Shown piece after piece: positions 45,436-53,568 of a stretch of 64,000 nucleotides of DNA. The number at the start of each line of letters is the position of its first letter. Position 1 is the stretch's first letter. Origin of the DNA: Actinomadura sp. 6K520 (lineage in GTDB: Bacteria > Actinomycetota > Actinomycetes > Streptosporangiales > Streptosporangiaceae); NCBI RefSeq assembly GCF_004349245.1, contig NZ_SMLC01000011.1, forward strand, positions 1 through 64,000, in the 5' to 3' direction. The notes under the pieces were generated by a model, which worked only from the letters and a program-made list of their open reading frames with translations, had not been told where the DNA came from and ran no database searches. Both the position numbers and the translations under genes were made by a program.

Positions 45436-47493
45436 TCAGCCGGTCGCGGTGCCCGAGCCACCGCGTGCGTCGAGGGCGTACAGGTAGCCGTCCTTGCAGC
45501 CGGTGTACACGATCCCGCCGGCGACGGCCGGGCTCGACTCGACGCCCTCGCCGGCCTGGAACCGCCACACCTTGCGGCCGGTGGCGGCGTCCAGCGCGTA
45601 CACGCCGCCGCCGGAGTAGATCCCGCTCGGGACGTACAGCGTGCCGCCCGCCACGACGGGGTTGTCCTGGATCTGGCCTTCGAGCTGGACCTGCCAGCGC
45701 ATGGTCCCGGTCGCCGGGTCGAGGGCGGACACCTTGCCGCCGTAGTCGGCGGCGTACACCAGCCGGTCCGTGATCACGGGCCGGGACGTGGCGGTCTCGC
45801 CGATGTCGAACGTCCAGCGGCGCCTGCCGGTGCGGGCGTCGACCGCGTGGACCCGCTCGCCCTGGAAGTCGGCGAAGCAGACCAGGCCGCCGGCCGCCGC
45901 GGTGTCCTGGACGCCCCCGGGCGACCGGTAGCTCCAGCGGGCCCGGCCGGTGGACGCGTCGTAGGCGACGAGCTTCTTCTCGCCCGGGACGTAGACGGTG
46001 CCGCCGGCGGCGGCCGGGGTCCGGGCGGCGCCGCTCCCCCGCCAGCGGACCGAACCGCCGGCCGCGTCGAGCGCGTTGACGGCGTCGCCGCCGCAGTAGA
46101 CGAGGCCGTCCGCGACGATGGGGTCCGCCTGGGTGCCTCCGACCGTCCGCCGCCATCTCAGCCGGCCCGTGCGGGCGTCGACCGCGTGCAGGACGCCGTC
46201 CTGGGAGAGGGCGTAGACGAGGCCCGACGCGGCGGCCGGGCCCGTGACGATCCGCCGCGCGGCCCGGTACGTCCACCGCGGCCTGCCGGTCTCGGCGTCG
46301 AACGCCAGCAGGTTCCCCTTCTCGCTGCCGACGAAGACCGCCCCTCCGGCCACCACGGGGCTGGAGACGAGGTACTCGTCGCCGGACGGGCGCTTCCACA
46401 GGACCTTGCCGTCCCGCATCGGCGGGGGCGCGGCGGACGCGGCGGGCGACGCGGCGGGGGTCCGCGCGGCGGGCTCGGCGTCCGGTCCGCCCAGCACCCG
46501 GACCAGCGCCGCGACTCCCCCGGTGCCGAGCGCGACGGCCGCGGCGGCGCCGCCCACGACGAGGAAGCGCCGGCGGCCCGGCGCCGCGACCGCCCCGATC
46601 CCGGTGGGCGGCGGCTCCGGGATGTCGGTGCCCGCCTGGGCGATGCGCTCTCCCAGGGGAGCGGGCAGCCAGTCGACGCCGTGCAGGCCGGTGCTCGCCG
46701 GCACGTGGGGGGCGAGCCTCCGCAGCAGTTCGTCGGGGCTCGGGCGGCGGCCCGGGTCCGGGTCCAGGCACGCCTCGGCGACGGCCCGCAGCGCCGGGTC
46801 GGTGACGCCGTCGAGCCGCGGCCGTTCGTGGACGGCCCGGTAGATGAGGACGTGCGGCGGCCCCTGCCCGTACGGGCCGGCGCCCGTCGCGGCGAAGACC
46901 AGGACCGCGCCGAGCGAGAACACGTCGGCGGCGGGCCCGGCCGGCGCACCCCGGGCCTGCTCGGGGGCGATGAAGCCGGGCGACCCGACGGTGGAGCCCG
47001 CCCGGGTCACAACGGCGGCGTCCGCGGCGTGCGCGATGCCGAAGTCGATCACCCGTGGGCCGTCCGGCCCCAGGATGACGTTGGACGGCTTGAGGTCGCG
47101 GTGCACGACCCCCGCGCGATGGATCGACACGAGCGCCTCGGCGAGCCCCGCGCCCAGCGCGAGGACGGCGGGCACCGGCAGCGGGACGGCCTGGTCCAAC
47201 GGCACGCCCGGCAGGTAGGCGGTGGCCAGCCACGGCAGGGCGGCCTCGGGGTCGGCGTCCACGACGGGCGCGGTGAAGGCGCCGCTGACGGCCCGCGCCG
47301 CCCCGACCTCCCGCCGGAACCGCGCCCGGAAGTCGGGGTCCTCGACCAGGTGCGGATGGACGACCTTGACCGCGACCAGCATCCCCCCGGGCGAGCGCCC
47401 CAGGTACACCAGGCCCATGCCCCCGGCGCCGAGCCTGCCCAGGAGCCGGTGGCCGCCGACGCGCCGGGGATCACCGGACCGCAGAGCCTCCAT
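45436..47493 (-). CDS. Ser/Thr kinase-PQQ propeller receptor (copy 2)
   Basis: A 685-residue paralogue of the kinase downstream. Kinase motifs are GRLGAGGMGLVYLG, AVKVVHP, HRDLKPSN and DFGIA; the DFG-following TRAGSTVGSPGFIAPEQA is the activation loop. A membrane segment (about 312-335, FLVVGGAAAAVALGTGGVAALV) and an Ala/Pro linker precede a PQQ propeller with at least seven AxDAxTGxxxW repeats. The ATG at 47493 has GGGGAGG 7 bp upstream. First gene of the two-kinase operon. The two propellers differ more than the kinase domains, which suggests different ligands feeding into similar outputs. Confidence 0.9.
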   Translation of the reverse strand: MEALRSGDPRRVGGHRLLGRLGAGGMGLVYLGRSPGGMLVAVKVVHPHLVEDPDFRARFRREVGAARAVSGAFTAPVVDADPEAALPWLATAYLPGVPLDQAVPLPVPAVLALGAGLAEALVSIHRAGVVHRDLKPSNVILGPDGPRVIDFGIAHAADAAVVTRAGSTVGSPGFIAPEQARGAPAGPAADVFSLGAVLVFAATGAGPYGQGPPHVLIYRAVHERPRLDGVTDPALRAVAEACLDPDPGRRPSPDELLRRLAPHVPASTGLHGVDWLPAPLGERIAQAGTDIPEPPPTGIGAVAAPGRRRFLVVGGAAAAVALGTGGVAALVRVLGGPDAEPAARTPAASPAASAAPPPMRDGKVLWKRPSGDEYLVSSPVVAGGAVFVGSEKGNLLAFDAETGRPRWTYRAARRIVTGPAAASGLVYALSQDGVLHAVDARTGRLRWRRTVGGTQADPIVADGLVYCGGDAVNALDAAGGSVRWRGSGAARTPAAAGGTVYVPGEKKLVAYDASTGRARWSYRSPGGVQDTAAAGGLVCFADFQGERVHAVDARTGRRRWTFDIGETATSRPVITDRLVYAADYGGKVSALDPATGTMRWQVQLEGQIQDNPVVAGGTLYVPSGIYSGGGVYALDAATGRKVWRFQAGEGVESSPAVAGGIVYTGCKDGYLYALDARGGSGTATG

Positions 47494-47703
47494 GGCACCG
47501 CCTCCCCGTCCCGGACCCCTCTGCCAGGACCAATCGAACACGGAGTTCCGATCTTGCGCGGGATTTTGATCCAACCGCCGGCACTTCCGGCCGCCGCCAC
47601 GGCGGCGACCTGCGTCCCGGCACCGCGTCCCGGCACCGCGTCCCGGACGCATGGTCCGCGCAGGCGGGGGTAGGCCGGGGGCGAAGCGATCGTGAGGACG
47701 GCC

Positions 47704-47967
47704 ATGGGAACCTTCGTCCACCGCAACGGCCCGGAGTCCGACGTACCGCTCGACAAGGCGGTGGCGTGGACGCGAGCCGTGGGCGGGGAGTCCAACCCCT
47801 CCCATCCCGACCAGCACAGCACCACCGGGACCACGCCCAACGAGACCTTCGTGGGGCGCATCGCCGGTGACGACATCGGCTACTACGAGGAGACCGGCGC
47901 CGAACGCCGCGCCGCCGCGGCCGCCGCCGAACGCCGCGCCGCCGCGGCCGCGGCCGAAGGCCGGTAG
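47704..47967 (+). CDS. Small 87-aa hydrophilic protein, unknown
   Basis: A short protein from ATG 47704 with GAGGA 6 bp upstream; GTG 47692 would add four residues. The first 60 residues (MGTFVHRNGPESDVPLDKAVAWTRAVGG, then HPDQHSTTGTTPNETFVGRIAGDD) look like a real folded or binding segment. The tail is two copies of AERRAAAAA ending in AEGR. I do not recognise the family. It is divergent from the kinase operon. Could be a small regulatory protein or a non-functional frame. Confidence 0.55.
   Translation: MGTFVHRNGPESDVPLDKAVAWTRAVGGESNPSHPDQHSTTGTTPNETFVGRIAGDDIGYYEETGAERRAAAAAAERRAAAAAAEGR
47899..47949 (+). repeat. Two-copy 27-bp repeat encoding AERRAAAAA
   Basis: Two exact 24-bp units starting at 47899 and 47926 (27-bp period) give the duplicated AERRAAAAA tail of the small protein. 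Likely produced by slippage. Confidence 0.7.
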
Positions 47968-48184
47968 GACCGCGCGGCCCGCCTCCCGTTCAGGCGGGAC
48001 GGCACGGCGTTCAGCCGGTCAGGGCGGCGCCTCGCGCCCGTGGACGGCCCGGCGGAGCGTCCGACCAGGGGAAACCGAATGCGGTCAGGGACGGATCGAC
48101 ATCCGCCGAACCCTGGAGTTCCGAATCAAGTTCTAGTATTCAAGAGAGCACAACTGGCTCCAGTACGTCCATCAGGAGGCATCA

Positions 48185-49330
48185 GTGCAGACTCGAGCGG
48201 CGGTCCTGTGGGAACCGCACACCGACTGGAGCATCGAAGACATCGAGCTCGACGATCCCAAGGCGGGCGAGGTCAAGGTCAAGTTCGCGGCGTCCGGGCT
48301 GTGTCACTCCGACGAGCACCTCGTCACCGGGGACATGGTGCTCGACCCCGAGATCGCTGCGCTGCTGCAACTCGAGCAGTTCCCGGTCATCGGCGGGCAC
48401 GAGGGCGCCGGCGAGGTCGTCGCGGTCGGTCCCGGCGTCACCAGCCTGCAGGAGGGCGACCACGTCGTCCTGTCGTTCATCCCGGCCTGCGGCCGCTGCC
48501 CCTCGTGCGCCAGGGGCCGCCAGCACATCTGCGACATGGGCGCCGTCCTGCTGGCCGGACGGCAGATCGGCGACATGACGAGCCGGCACCGCTCCAAGAG
48601 CGGCAAGGACCTCGGCATCATGTGCTGCACCGGGACCTTCTCGCCGTACAGCGTGGTCAACGAGGCGTCCGCCGTCAAGATCGACGACTGGATCCCGCTC
48701 GACAAGGCCGCGCTGGTCGGCTGCGGCGTGACCACCGGCTGGGGCGCGGCCGTCAACGCCGCCGACGTGCAGGCGGGCGAGACGGTGGTGGTCATCGGCC
48801 TCGGCGGCATCGGCATGAACGCGGTGCAGGGCGCGGCCATGGCGGGCGCCCGGCACGTCATCGCCGTCGACCCGGTCGACTGGAAGCGGGAGAAGGCCGG
48901 TGTCTTCGGCGCCACGCACACCGCCGCGTCCATCGAGGAGGCCACGGCCCAGGTCGGCGAGCTCACCTGGGGCGCCAACGCCGACAAGGCCATCCTCACC
49001 ACCGGCGTCGCCACCGGCGACCTCGTCGGCCCGATGATGGGCCTGGTCGCCAAGGGCGGCCGGGGCGTCGTCGTCGCGGTCGCGCCGATCGCCCAGGAAG
49101 ACGTCAAGCTGAACCTGTTCGACCTGGCGATGCAGCGCAAGGAGCTGGTCGGCTGCATCTTCGGCAACGCCAACCCGCGCCGCGACATCCCGCGCCTGCT
49201 GCGCCTCTACGACGAGGGCAAGCTCAAGCTGGACGAGCTGGTCACCAAGACCTACACCCTCGACGAGGTCAACCAGGGCTACCAGGACATGCGCGACGGC
49301 AAGAACATCCGCGGCATGATCAAGTACTGA
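48185..49330 (+). CDS. NDMA-dependent alcohol dehydrogenase
   Basis: A 381-residue zinc medium-chain dehydrogenase of the NDMA-dependent (nicotinoprotein) group. Catalytic zinc ligands are in GLCHSDEH and GGHEGAGEV, the structural zinc Cys are in CGRCPSCARGRQHIC, and the Rossmann motif is GLGGIG. These enzymes carry tightly bound NAD(H) and need an external electron acceptor rather than free NAD+. The GTG at 48185 has AGGAGG a few bases upstream. A strong terminator follows, so it is monocistronic. The substrate is a primary alcohol of unknown type. Confidence 0.9.
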   Translation: MQTRAAVLWEPHTDWSIEDIELDDPKAGEVKVKFAASGLCHSDEHLVTGDMVLDPEIAALLQLEQFPVIGGHEGAGEVVAVGPGVTSLQEGDHVVLSFIPACGRCPSCARGRQHICDMGAVLLAGRQIGDMTSRHRSKSGKDLGIMCCTGTFSPYSVVNEASAVKIDDWIPLDKAALVGCGVTTGWGAAVNAADVQAGETVVVIGLGGIGMNAVQGAAMAGARHVIAVDPVDWKREKAGVFGATHTAASIEEATAQVGELTWGANADKAILTTGVATGDLVGPMMGLVAKGGRGVVVAVAPIAQEDVKLNLFDLAMQRKELVGCIFGNANPRRDIPRLLRLYDEGKLKLDELVTKTYTLDEVNQGYQDMRDGKNIRGMIKY

Positions 49331-49337
49331 CCCGTCC

Positions 49338-49366
49338 GGGCGCCGGCCGGGTTCCGGCCGGCGCCC
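49338..49366 (+). terminator. Terminator after the alcohol dehydrogenase gene
   Basis: A perfect 13-bp stem GGGCGCCGGCCGG / CCGGCCGGCGCCC with a 3-base loop, 7 bp beyond the stop codon. Confidence 0.8.
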
Positions 49367-49445
49367 GCCGCGGTGCGGGCGAGGGCGGAACGTCAGACCG
49401 TCCGGGCATCATCTCCGGCGACACCGACGTTGATCCGGGGGCCTG

Positions 49446-50060
49446 ATGAACGACGACATGCGCGCGGGGCTGGCCGAGATCGAGGCCAAGCTGGAGTTGT
49501 TGCGGCGGACGGAGGCCGAGCACGGCTTCGGGGCGACCATCGAGCGGCCCCGGGAGCTGTCGGACGTCCCGGAGCTGCCCGCCGGGGTGACAGACGTGTT
49601 CCGGTTGTTCTCCCACCTGGCCGGCGACTATTTCCGCTTCCGGCAGCCCGAGGAGATCCAGAACCCGGAAGCCTGGGCGAAGCGGCGGTGGATCGAGAAC
49701 TGCCCGCTGGGCGATCCCCTCGTCATCGGCTGGGAGATCAAAGGGATTCCGGCCGCCTCCCTTGAGGACATCGACGGCGGCGCCCCCATCCGGCTGGACC
49801 TGAACGACGGAAGCGTCTACTACGTCGACCCGGACGACTACGTCTTCATGTACAAGCACGTCGACGTGGAGGAGATCGACAGCGAGGACTTCGCGGACGA
49901 CGTCGTCACGTTCTTCAACCACTACGTCCTCGGCGAGCGCTACCCGCGGCTGGTCGAAGGCGTGCTCGGCGCGCACGCCGTCACCGCGACCGACCGGAAG
50001 GGGCGGCACAGGGACCGCTGGACGCGCCTCCTCTCGGCGAGCGGGCTCCTCTCCGTGTGA
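49446..50060 (+). CDS. 204-aa soluble protein, possibly SMI1/KNR4-like
   Basis: A 204-residue acidic protein starting at ATG 49446. A charged helix (MRAGLAEIEAKLELLRRTEAEHGFG) precedes a beta-rich part (PLVIGWEIKGIPAASLEDIDGGAPIRLDLNDGSVYYVDPDDYVFMYKHVDVEEID). The 'Y.....D.V..F' ending of that block resembles SUKH/SMI1-KNR4 immunity-type domains, but the match is weak. No secretion signal. It is convergent with the acyl-CoA synthetase gene. If SUKH-like, it could be an orphan immunity protein; no toxin is evident nearby. Confidence 0.6.
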   Translation: MNDDMRAGLAEIEAKLELLRRTEAEHGFGATIERPRELSDVPELPAGVTDVFRLFSHLAGDYFRFRQPEEIQNPEAWAKRRWIENCPLGDPLVIGWEIKGIPAASLEDIDGGAPIRLDLNDGSVYYVDPDDYVFMYKHVDVEEIDSEDFADDVVTFFNHYVLGERYPRLVEGVLGAHAVTATDRKGRHRDRWTRLLSASGLLSV

Positions 50061-50123
50061 GCACCGGTCCGCGTTAGCAGCGGTCCGTGTGGGCACCGGT
50101 CCGTGTGGGCACCGGCCGGGAGA

Positions 50124-51671
50124 TCAGCCGATCCGGGTGTCCCGGTTCGCCCAGTAGGGGTCGCGGAGGCGGCGTTTCAGCGTCTTGCCCGAGGGGTTGC
50201 GGGGGATCTCCGCGATGCGGTCGAAGCCCCGCGGCGTCTTGTACGCGGCGAGGTGCTCCCGGCAGAAGTCGCGCAGCTCCTCGTCGGTGACGGCGTCGTC
50301 GCGCAGCACGACCGCGGCGTGCACGGCCTCGCCCCACTCCTCGGACGGGACGCCGAACACGGCCGCGTCCGCCACCGCCGGGTGCGCGGTCAGCACCGCC
50401 TCGATCTCGGCCGGATAGACGTTCACCCCGCCCGAGATGATCATGTCGGTGCGGCGGTCGCAGATGTAGTAGAAGCCCTCCTCGTCGCGGTAGGCGATGT
50501 CGCCGACCGTCAGCCACTCGCCGCGGCTGGCGTCGCGGTACTTGCCCTCGGCCTTGTAGTAGTCGCGGAAGACGGCGGCGCCGCGCACGTACAGGTCGCC
50601 GGGCACGTGCGGCTCCTCGACGGGCCGGCCCTCCGCGTCGAACAGCGCGATCTCGACGCCGGGGGCCGCCCGGCCGCAACTGCCGGGCTTGCGGAGCTGG
50701 TCCTCGGGCCGCAGCACGGTGTCCACGCCGAGTTCGGTGGAGCCGTACACCTCGAACAGCGACCCCTCGCCGATCCTGTCGACGTAGCGGCGCTTCAGCT
50801 CGAACGGCCACGGCGCCGCGTTGGCGATCATGCGCCGCAGCGAGGACAGGTCCCGGCGTTCGATCACCTCGTCCGGCAGGTCCAGCACCCGGCGGATCGG
50901 TGTCGGGGCGGAGAACGTGGTGGTCACCCGGTGGCGTTCGACGAGGTCCAGCCAGCGTTCGGGGTCGAAGTCGCGCAGGACGACCACGGTTCCGCCCATG
51001 AGCTGGACGATCAGCATGAAGCTCAGCGGGCCGGAGTGGTAGAGCGGGCCGGTCGTGAGGTAGACGTCGCCGGGCTGGAAGCCGATCTCCCCGACGAGCC
51101 CGAGCACGATCGCCTGGTCGATCTCGCCTCGCACCACGCCCTTCGGCTTGCCCGTGGTCCCCGACGTGTAGAACATCGAGCTGCCGGCCGCGGGGTCGGC
51201 GCCGCGGGGGACGGGCTCGGTCACCGGGCTCTTCGCGGCCAGCGCATCGAGGGAGGACGCCCAGTCCGGCGCGTTCCCACGGAAGGCGAGCCATCTGCGG
51301 ACGCCCTGGGCCTGCCAGGACGCCGGTTCCAGCTGGGGCGCCTGCTCGGCATCGAACACCACCAGGGCGGCGTCGGCGTTCTCGATGACGTAGGACGCCT
51401 CTTCCGGGGTCAGCCGGTAGTTGAGCGGGACGCCGACCGCACCGCACTTGCGGAGGGCCGCGATCAGGGCGACGACCTCGGTGCCGTTGCGGCCGCACCA
51501 GACGACCTTGGTGCCCGCCCGGACGTCGTGGTCCACCAGCAGGTTGGCGTACCGGTTCACCAGCGCGTTGAACTCGGCGTAGGTCAGGTGCCGGCCGTCC
51601 TCGATGACCGCGGTCCGCGCGGGTTCGGCGGCGGCCAGCAGCGACAGCGGGTCCCCGGGCGGTGCGGTCAC
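50124..51671 (-). CDS. Acyl-CoA synthetase, AMP-binding FadD-type
   Basis: A 515-residue member of the ANL superfamily. The AMP-binding P-loop is FYTSGTTGKPKGV (about 166-178), followed by EVYGSTELG and the hinge region DRRTDMIISGGVNVYP, and the C-terminal Lys is in PRNPSGKTLKRRL. It should activate a carboxylic acid to an acyl-AMP and then a CoA thioester. The GTG at 51671 has AAGGAGGT 9 bp upstream. The MpaB-type oxygenase gene precedes it on the same strand and may be cotranscribed. The substrate chain length is not evident. Confidence 0.88.
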   Translation of the reverse strand: MTAPPGDPLSLLAAAEPARTAVIEDGRHLTYAEFNALVNRYANLLVDHDVRAGTKVVWCGRNGTEVVALIAALRKCGAVGVPLNYRLTPEEASYVIENADAALVVFDAEQAPQLEPASWQAQGVRRWLAFRGNAPDWASSLDALAAKSPVTEPVPRGADPAAGSSMFYTSGTTGKPKGVVRGEIDQAIVLGLVGEIGFQPGDVYLTTGPLYHSGPLSFMLIVQLMGGTVVVLRDFDPERWLDLVERHRVTTTFSAPTPIRRVLDLPDEVIERRDLSSLRRMIANAAPWPFELKRRYVDRIGEGSLFEVYGSTELGVDTVLRPEDQLRKPGSCGRAAPGVEIALFDAEGRPVEEPHVPGDLYVRGAAVFRDYYKAEGKYRDASRGEWLTVGDIAYRDEEGFYYICDRRTDMIISGGVNVYPAEIEAVLTAHPAVADAAVFGVPSEEWGEAVHAAVVLRDDAVTDEELRDFCREHLAAYKTPRGFDRIAEIPRNPSGKTLKRRLRDPYWANRDTRIG

Positions 51672-51752
51672 GGTGATCGACCTCCTTGGCGGCCGCTCCG
51701 GCGGCCGGTTCGGGCGGCCGCCCGGCGGCGGCCGCGGTCCCCGTCACTCGGG

Positions 51753-51792
51753 TGTCACATGGGGCGCTCCGCTGTCACATGGGGCGCTCCGC
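51753..51792 (-). repeat. Exact 20-bp tandem duplication over the MpaB stop codon
   Basis: TGTCACATGGGGCGCTCCGC occurs twice in direct tandem (51753-51772, 51773-51792). It duplicates the last codons and stop of the oxygenase gene, so the second copy lies just after the gene. Confidence 0.85.
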
Positions 51793-52695
51793 CAGGGTGC
51801 GCTCCAGCCGTTCCTGGGCGCGGGCCGCCTGCCGGGCGCGGTAGGCGATCGGCATGTAGCGGACGCGCTCGGGCAGCAGCGGCGTGCTCCGCCCGATGAG
51901 CTGCCCGGCCACCTTCAGCCGCCGCTCGTCCGACGCGGTCCACGACACCCCGAGCTTCCGGCGCGCCTCCGCCGGGAGGGTGCCGACCGTGATCAGCCGG
52001 CCGAGCCGCCCGCCGGCCGTGCTGAGCGGGGCGACCGCCGGCCGCAGCGGTCCCGGCACGTTGGGCGGCACCCGGCCCATCTGGTCGAGGACCTCGTGCG
52101 CCACCTTGTGGGGGACGAGGGTGTTCGCGACCATGTCGTCGAAGTAGTCCCAGTAGTCGGGGATGGTCTTGGGCAGCATCCGCTCGGGCACCCGCAGGAT
52201 CCGGCCGAGGTTCAGGAACTCGTCGAAGACCCGCTGTTCCTCCTCGGGCGTCAGCGGCGCGGGCGCGAAGTACTTCGACGCGGTGACGGCGGCGTAGAAG
52301 CCGGTGAGGTGGACCCACGCCCACGGCTCGGCCGACAGCGCGTGGTGGCGGTTCCCGTCCTCGTCGACCGCGCTGAGCGGCTTGTGCATCTCGCGCAGCC
52401 GCCTGCCCTCCTCGATCGCGGTCCGCCCGCCGTACACCCAGGTCTGCACGGACGCGAAGCTGCGGGCGGCCCGGCCGAGCGGGTCGGTGCGGAAGCTGGA
52501 CAGCCGGTCGACGACCGTGCCGATCGCGGGGTGCATGACCTGCAGGATGAACACGCCGTTCCCCGCGATCGCCGACGTGTACAGCCCCATCGTGTCCCAC
52601 AGCAGCGAACCCGGCCCGAACGGGACGGGCTCCGGGGGGCTCTCCCGCTCCTGCCCGGCTGCGGGGCTCTCGGGCATTCCATCGGTCACCGTCAT
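51775..52695 (-). CDS. MpaB/DUF2236-family oxygenase
   Basis: A 306-residue protein of the DUF2236 family, which includes the fungal MpaB oxygenase and latex-clearing-type enzymes. Family landmarks are PGSLLWDTMG, LLQVMHPAIGTVVD-like ILQVMHPAIGTVVD, WVYGG and the His in WVHLTGFY. It probably binds haem and oxidises a hydrophobic substrate, but the role in actinomycetes is not established. The ATG at 52695 follows CAGGAGG. It is divergent from a TetR gene and precedes the acyl-CoA synthetase, which fits an inducible lipid or terpenoid catabolism pair. Confidence 0.8.
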   Translation of the reverse strand: MTVTDGMPESPAAGQERESPPEPVPFGPGSLLWDTMGLYTSAIAGNGVFILQVMHPAIGTVVDRLSSFRTDPLGRAARSFASVQTWVYGGRTAIEEGRRLREMHKPLSAVDEDGNRHHALSAEPWAWVHLTGFYAAVTASKYFAPAPLTPEEEQRVFDEFLNLGRILRVPERMLPKTIPDYWDYFDDMVANTLVPHKVAHEVLDQMGRVPPNVPGPLRPAVAPLSTAGGRLGRLITVGTLPAEARRKLGVSWTASDERRLKVAGQLIGRSTPLLPERVRYMPIAYRARQAARAQERLERTLAERPM

Positions 52696-52726
52696 GTGCG
52701 CGACCTCCTGACGACACGGCTCTCCC

Positions 52727-52759
52727 TGTAAGGTAAACGCGAATAAGGAGTCGCTTACA
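52727..52759. promoter_or_regulatory. Candidate operator between MpaB and TetR genes
   Basis: The divergent gap holds TGTAAG (52727) and CTTACA (52754-52759), plus an inner imperfect pair GTAAACGCGA / TCGCTTAC. Placement fits a site for the divergent TetR, but the symmetry is imperfect. Confidence 0.35.
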
Positions 52760-52784
52760 AGTCGCGTTCGGAGGTGATCCGCCG

Positions 52785-53402
52785 ATGAGCCGCTCACCTG
52801 GGCTTTCACCCCGGAGAATCCCGCGCCAGGACCGCTCCCGGCAGACCGTGGAGCGCATCCTGGAGGCCGCCACTCGCGTTCTGTCCGAGCGCGGCTACGA
52901 CGGCGCGTCGACCAACCGGATCGCCAAGGCCGCCGGTATCAGCAACGGGTCGCTGTACCAGTACTTCCCCAACAAGGACGCGATCGTCATCGCGGTGCTG
53001 GACCGCTTCGCCGACCGGCTCGCCGACCGCCTCGGCGCCGAGATCGAGGCCACCATGCGGCTGCCGTGGCAGGAGGCGGGGCGCGCGCTGCTCGACGTTC
53101 AGATCCGGCTGTTCGAGGAGAACGCCGACCTGCTGCGCATCATCGTGGAGCAGATCCCGCGGCTCGGGCCGTTCGACAAGCTCGCCGCGCTCCAGCGCCG
53201 GCTGACCGATCTCGTCCGGGTCTACCTGCTGGTCAACCGGGCCGAGTTCCGGGACGACCTCGACGTCGAGGCGACGGTGTGGATCCTCGCCGAGACCGCC
53301 GGGCTGCTGTCGATCAAGTACGTGCTGGACCGGCCGGCCATCCCGCACGACCGGATGGTGGACGAGCTCGCCGAACTCGTCATCGGCTACATCCGCGGCT
53401 GA
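52785..53402 (+). CDS. TetR-family transcriptional regulator
   Basis: A 205-residue regulator. The helix-turn-helix is at about residues 40-65 (GASTNRIAKAAGISNGSLYQYFPNKDAI), with a C-terminal ligand domain of the common TetR_C type. The GGAGGTGAT ribosome site is just before ATG 52785. It is divergent from the MpaB-acyl-CoA synthetase pair and is their likely repressor, responding to a substrate or CoA ester (inference from arrangement). Confidence 0.87.
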   Translation: MSRSPGLSPRRIPRQDRSRQTVERILEAATRVLSERGYDGASTNRIAKAAGISNGSLYQYFPNKDAIVIAVLDRFADRLADRLGAEIEATMRLPWQEAGRALLDVQIRLFEENADLLRIIVEQIPRLGPFDKLAALQRRLTDLVRVYLLVNRAEFRDDLDVEATVWILAETAGLLSIKYVLDRPAIPHDRMVDELAELVIGYIRG

Positions 53403-53536
53403 GCCGGGGGCCGGCCGCGCAAGCGGACTGTGGTGACGATCACATCACCTGTTAGCAAGATCTACCGTGCCCACCCCTTATCCCCGGCCGTGCGCAGGGC
53501 TAACGTTCGCCCTGTCCGTCCTGTCCGCCCCAGTTC

Positions 53537-53554
53537 ATCACCCAATGTGGTGAT
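53537..53554. promoter_or_regulatory. Small dyad upstream of betaine methyltransferase gene
   Basis: ATCACC-N6-GGTGAT, a perfect 6-bp dyad 15 bp before GTG 53569. A related GGTGA...TCACC pair lies near 53435-53450. Possible operator. Confidence 0.35.
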
Positions 53555-53568
53555 ATGACCGACCATCG

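Noticed and set aside
43136..47233. A 1365-codon minus-strand frame across both kinase genes
   Set aside because: It is a shifted frame of the two kinase-PQQ genes, which have complete kinase motifs in their own frames.
47899..47949. Short GC-rich repeats considered as a CRISPR array
   Set aside because: Only two units with no spacers of the right kind; they encode an AERRAAAAA peptide repeat.
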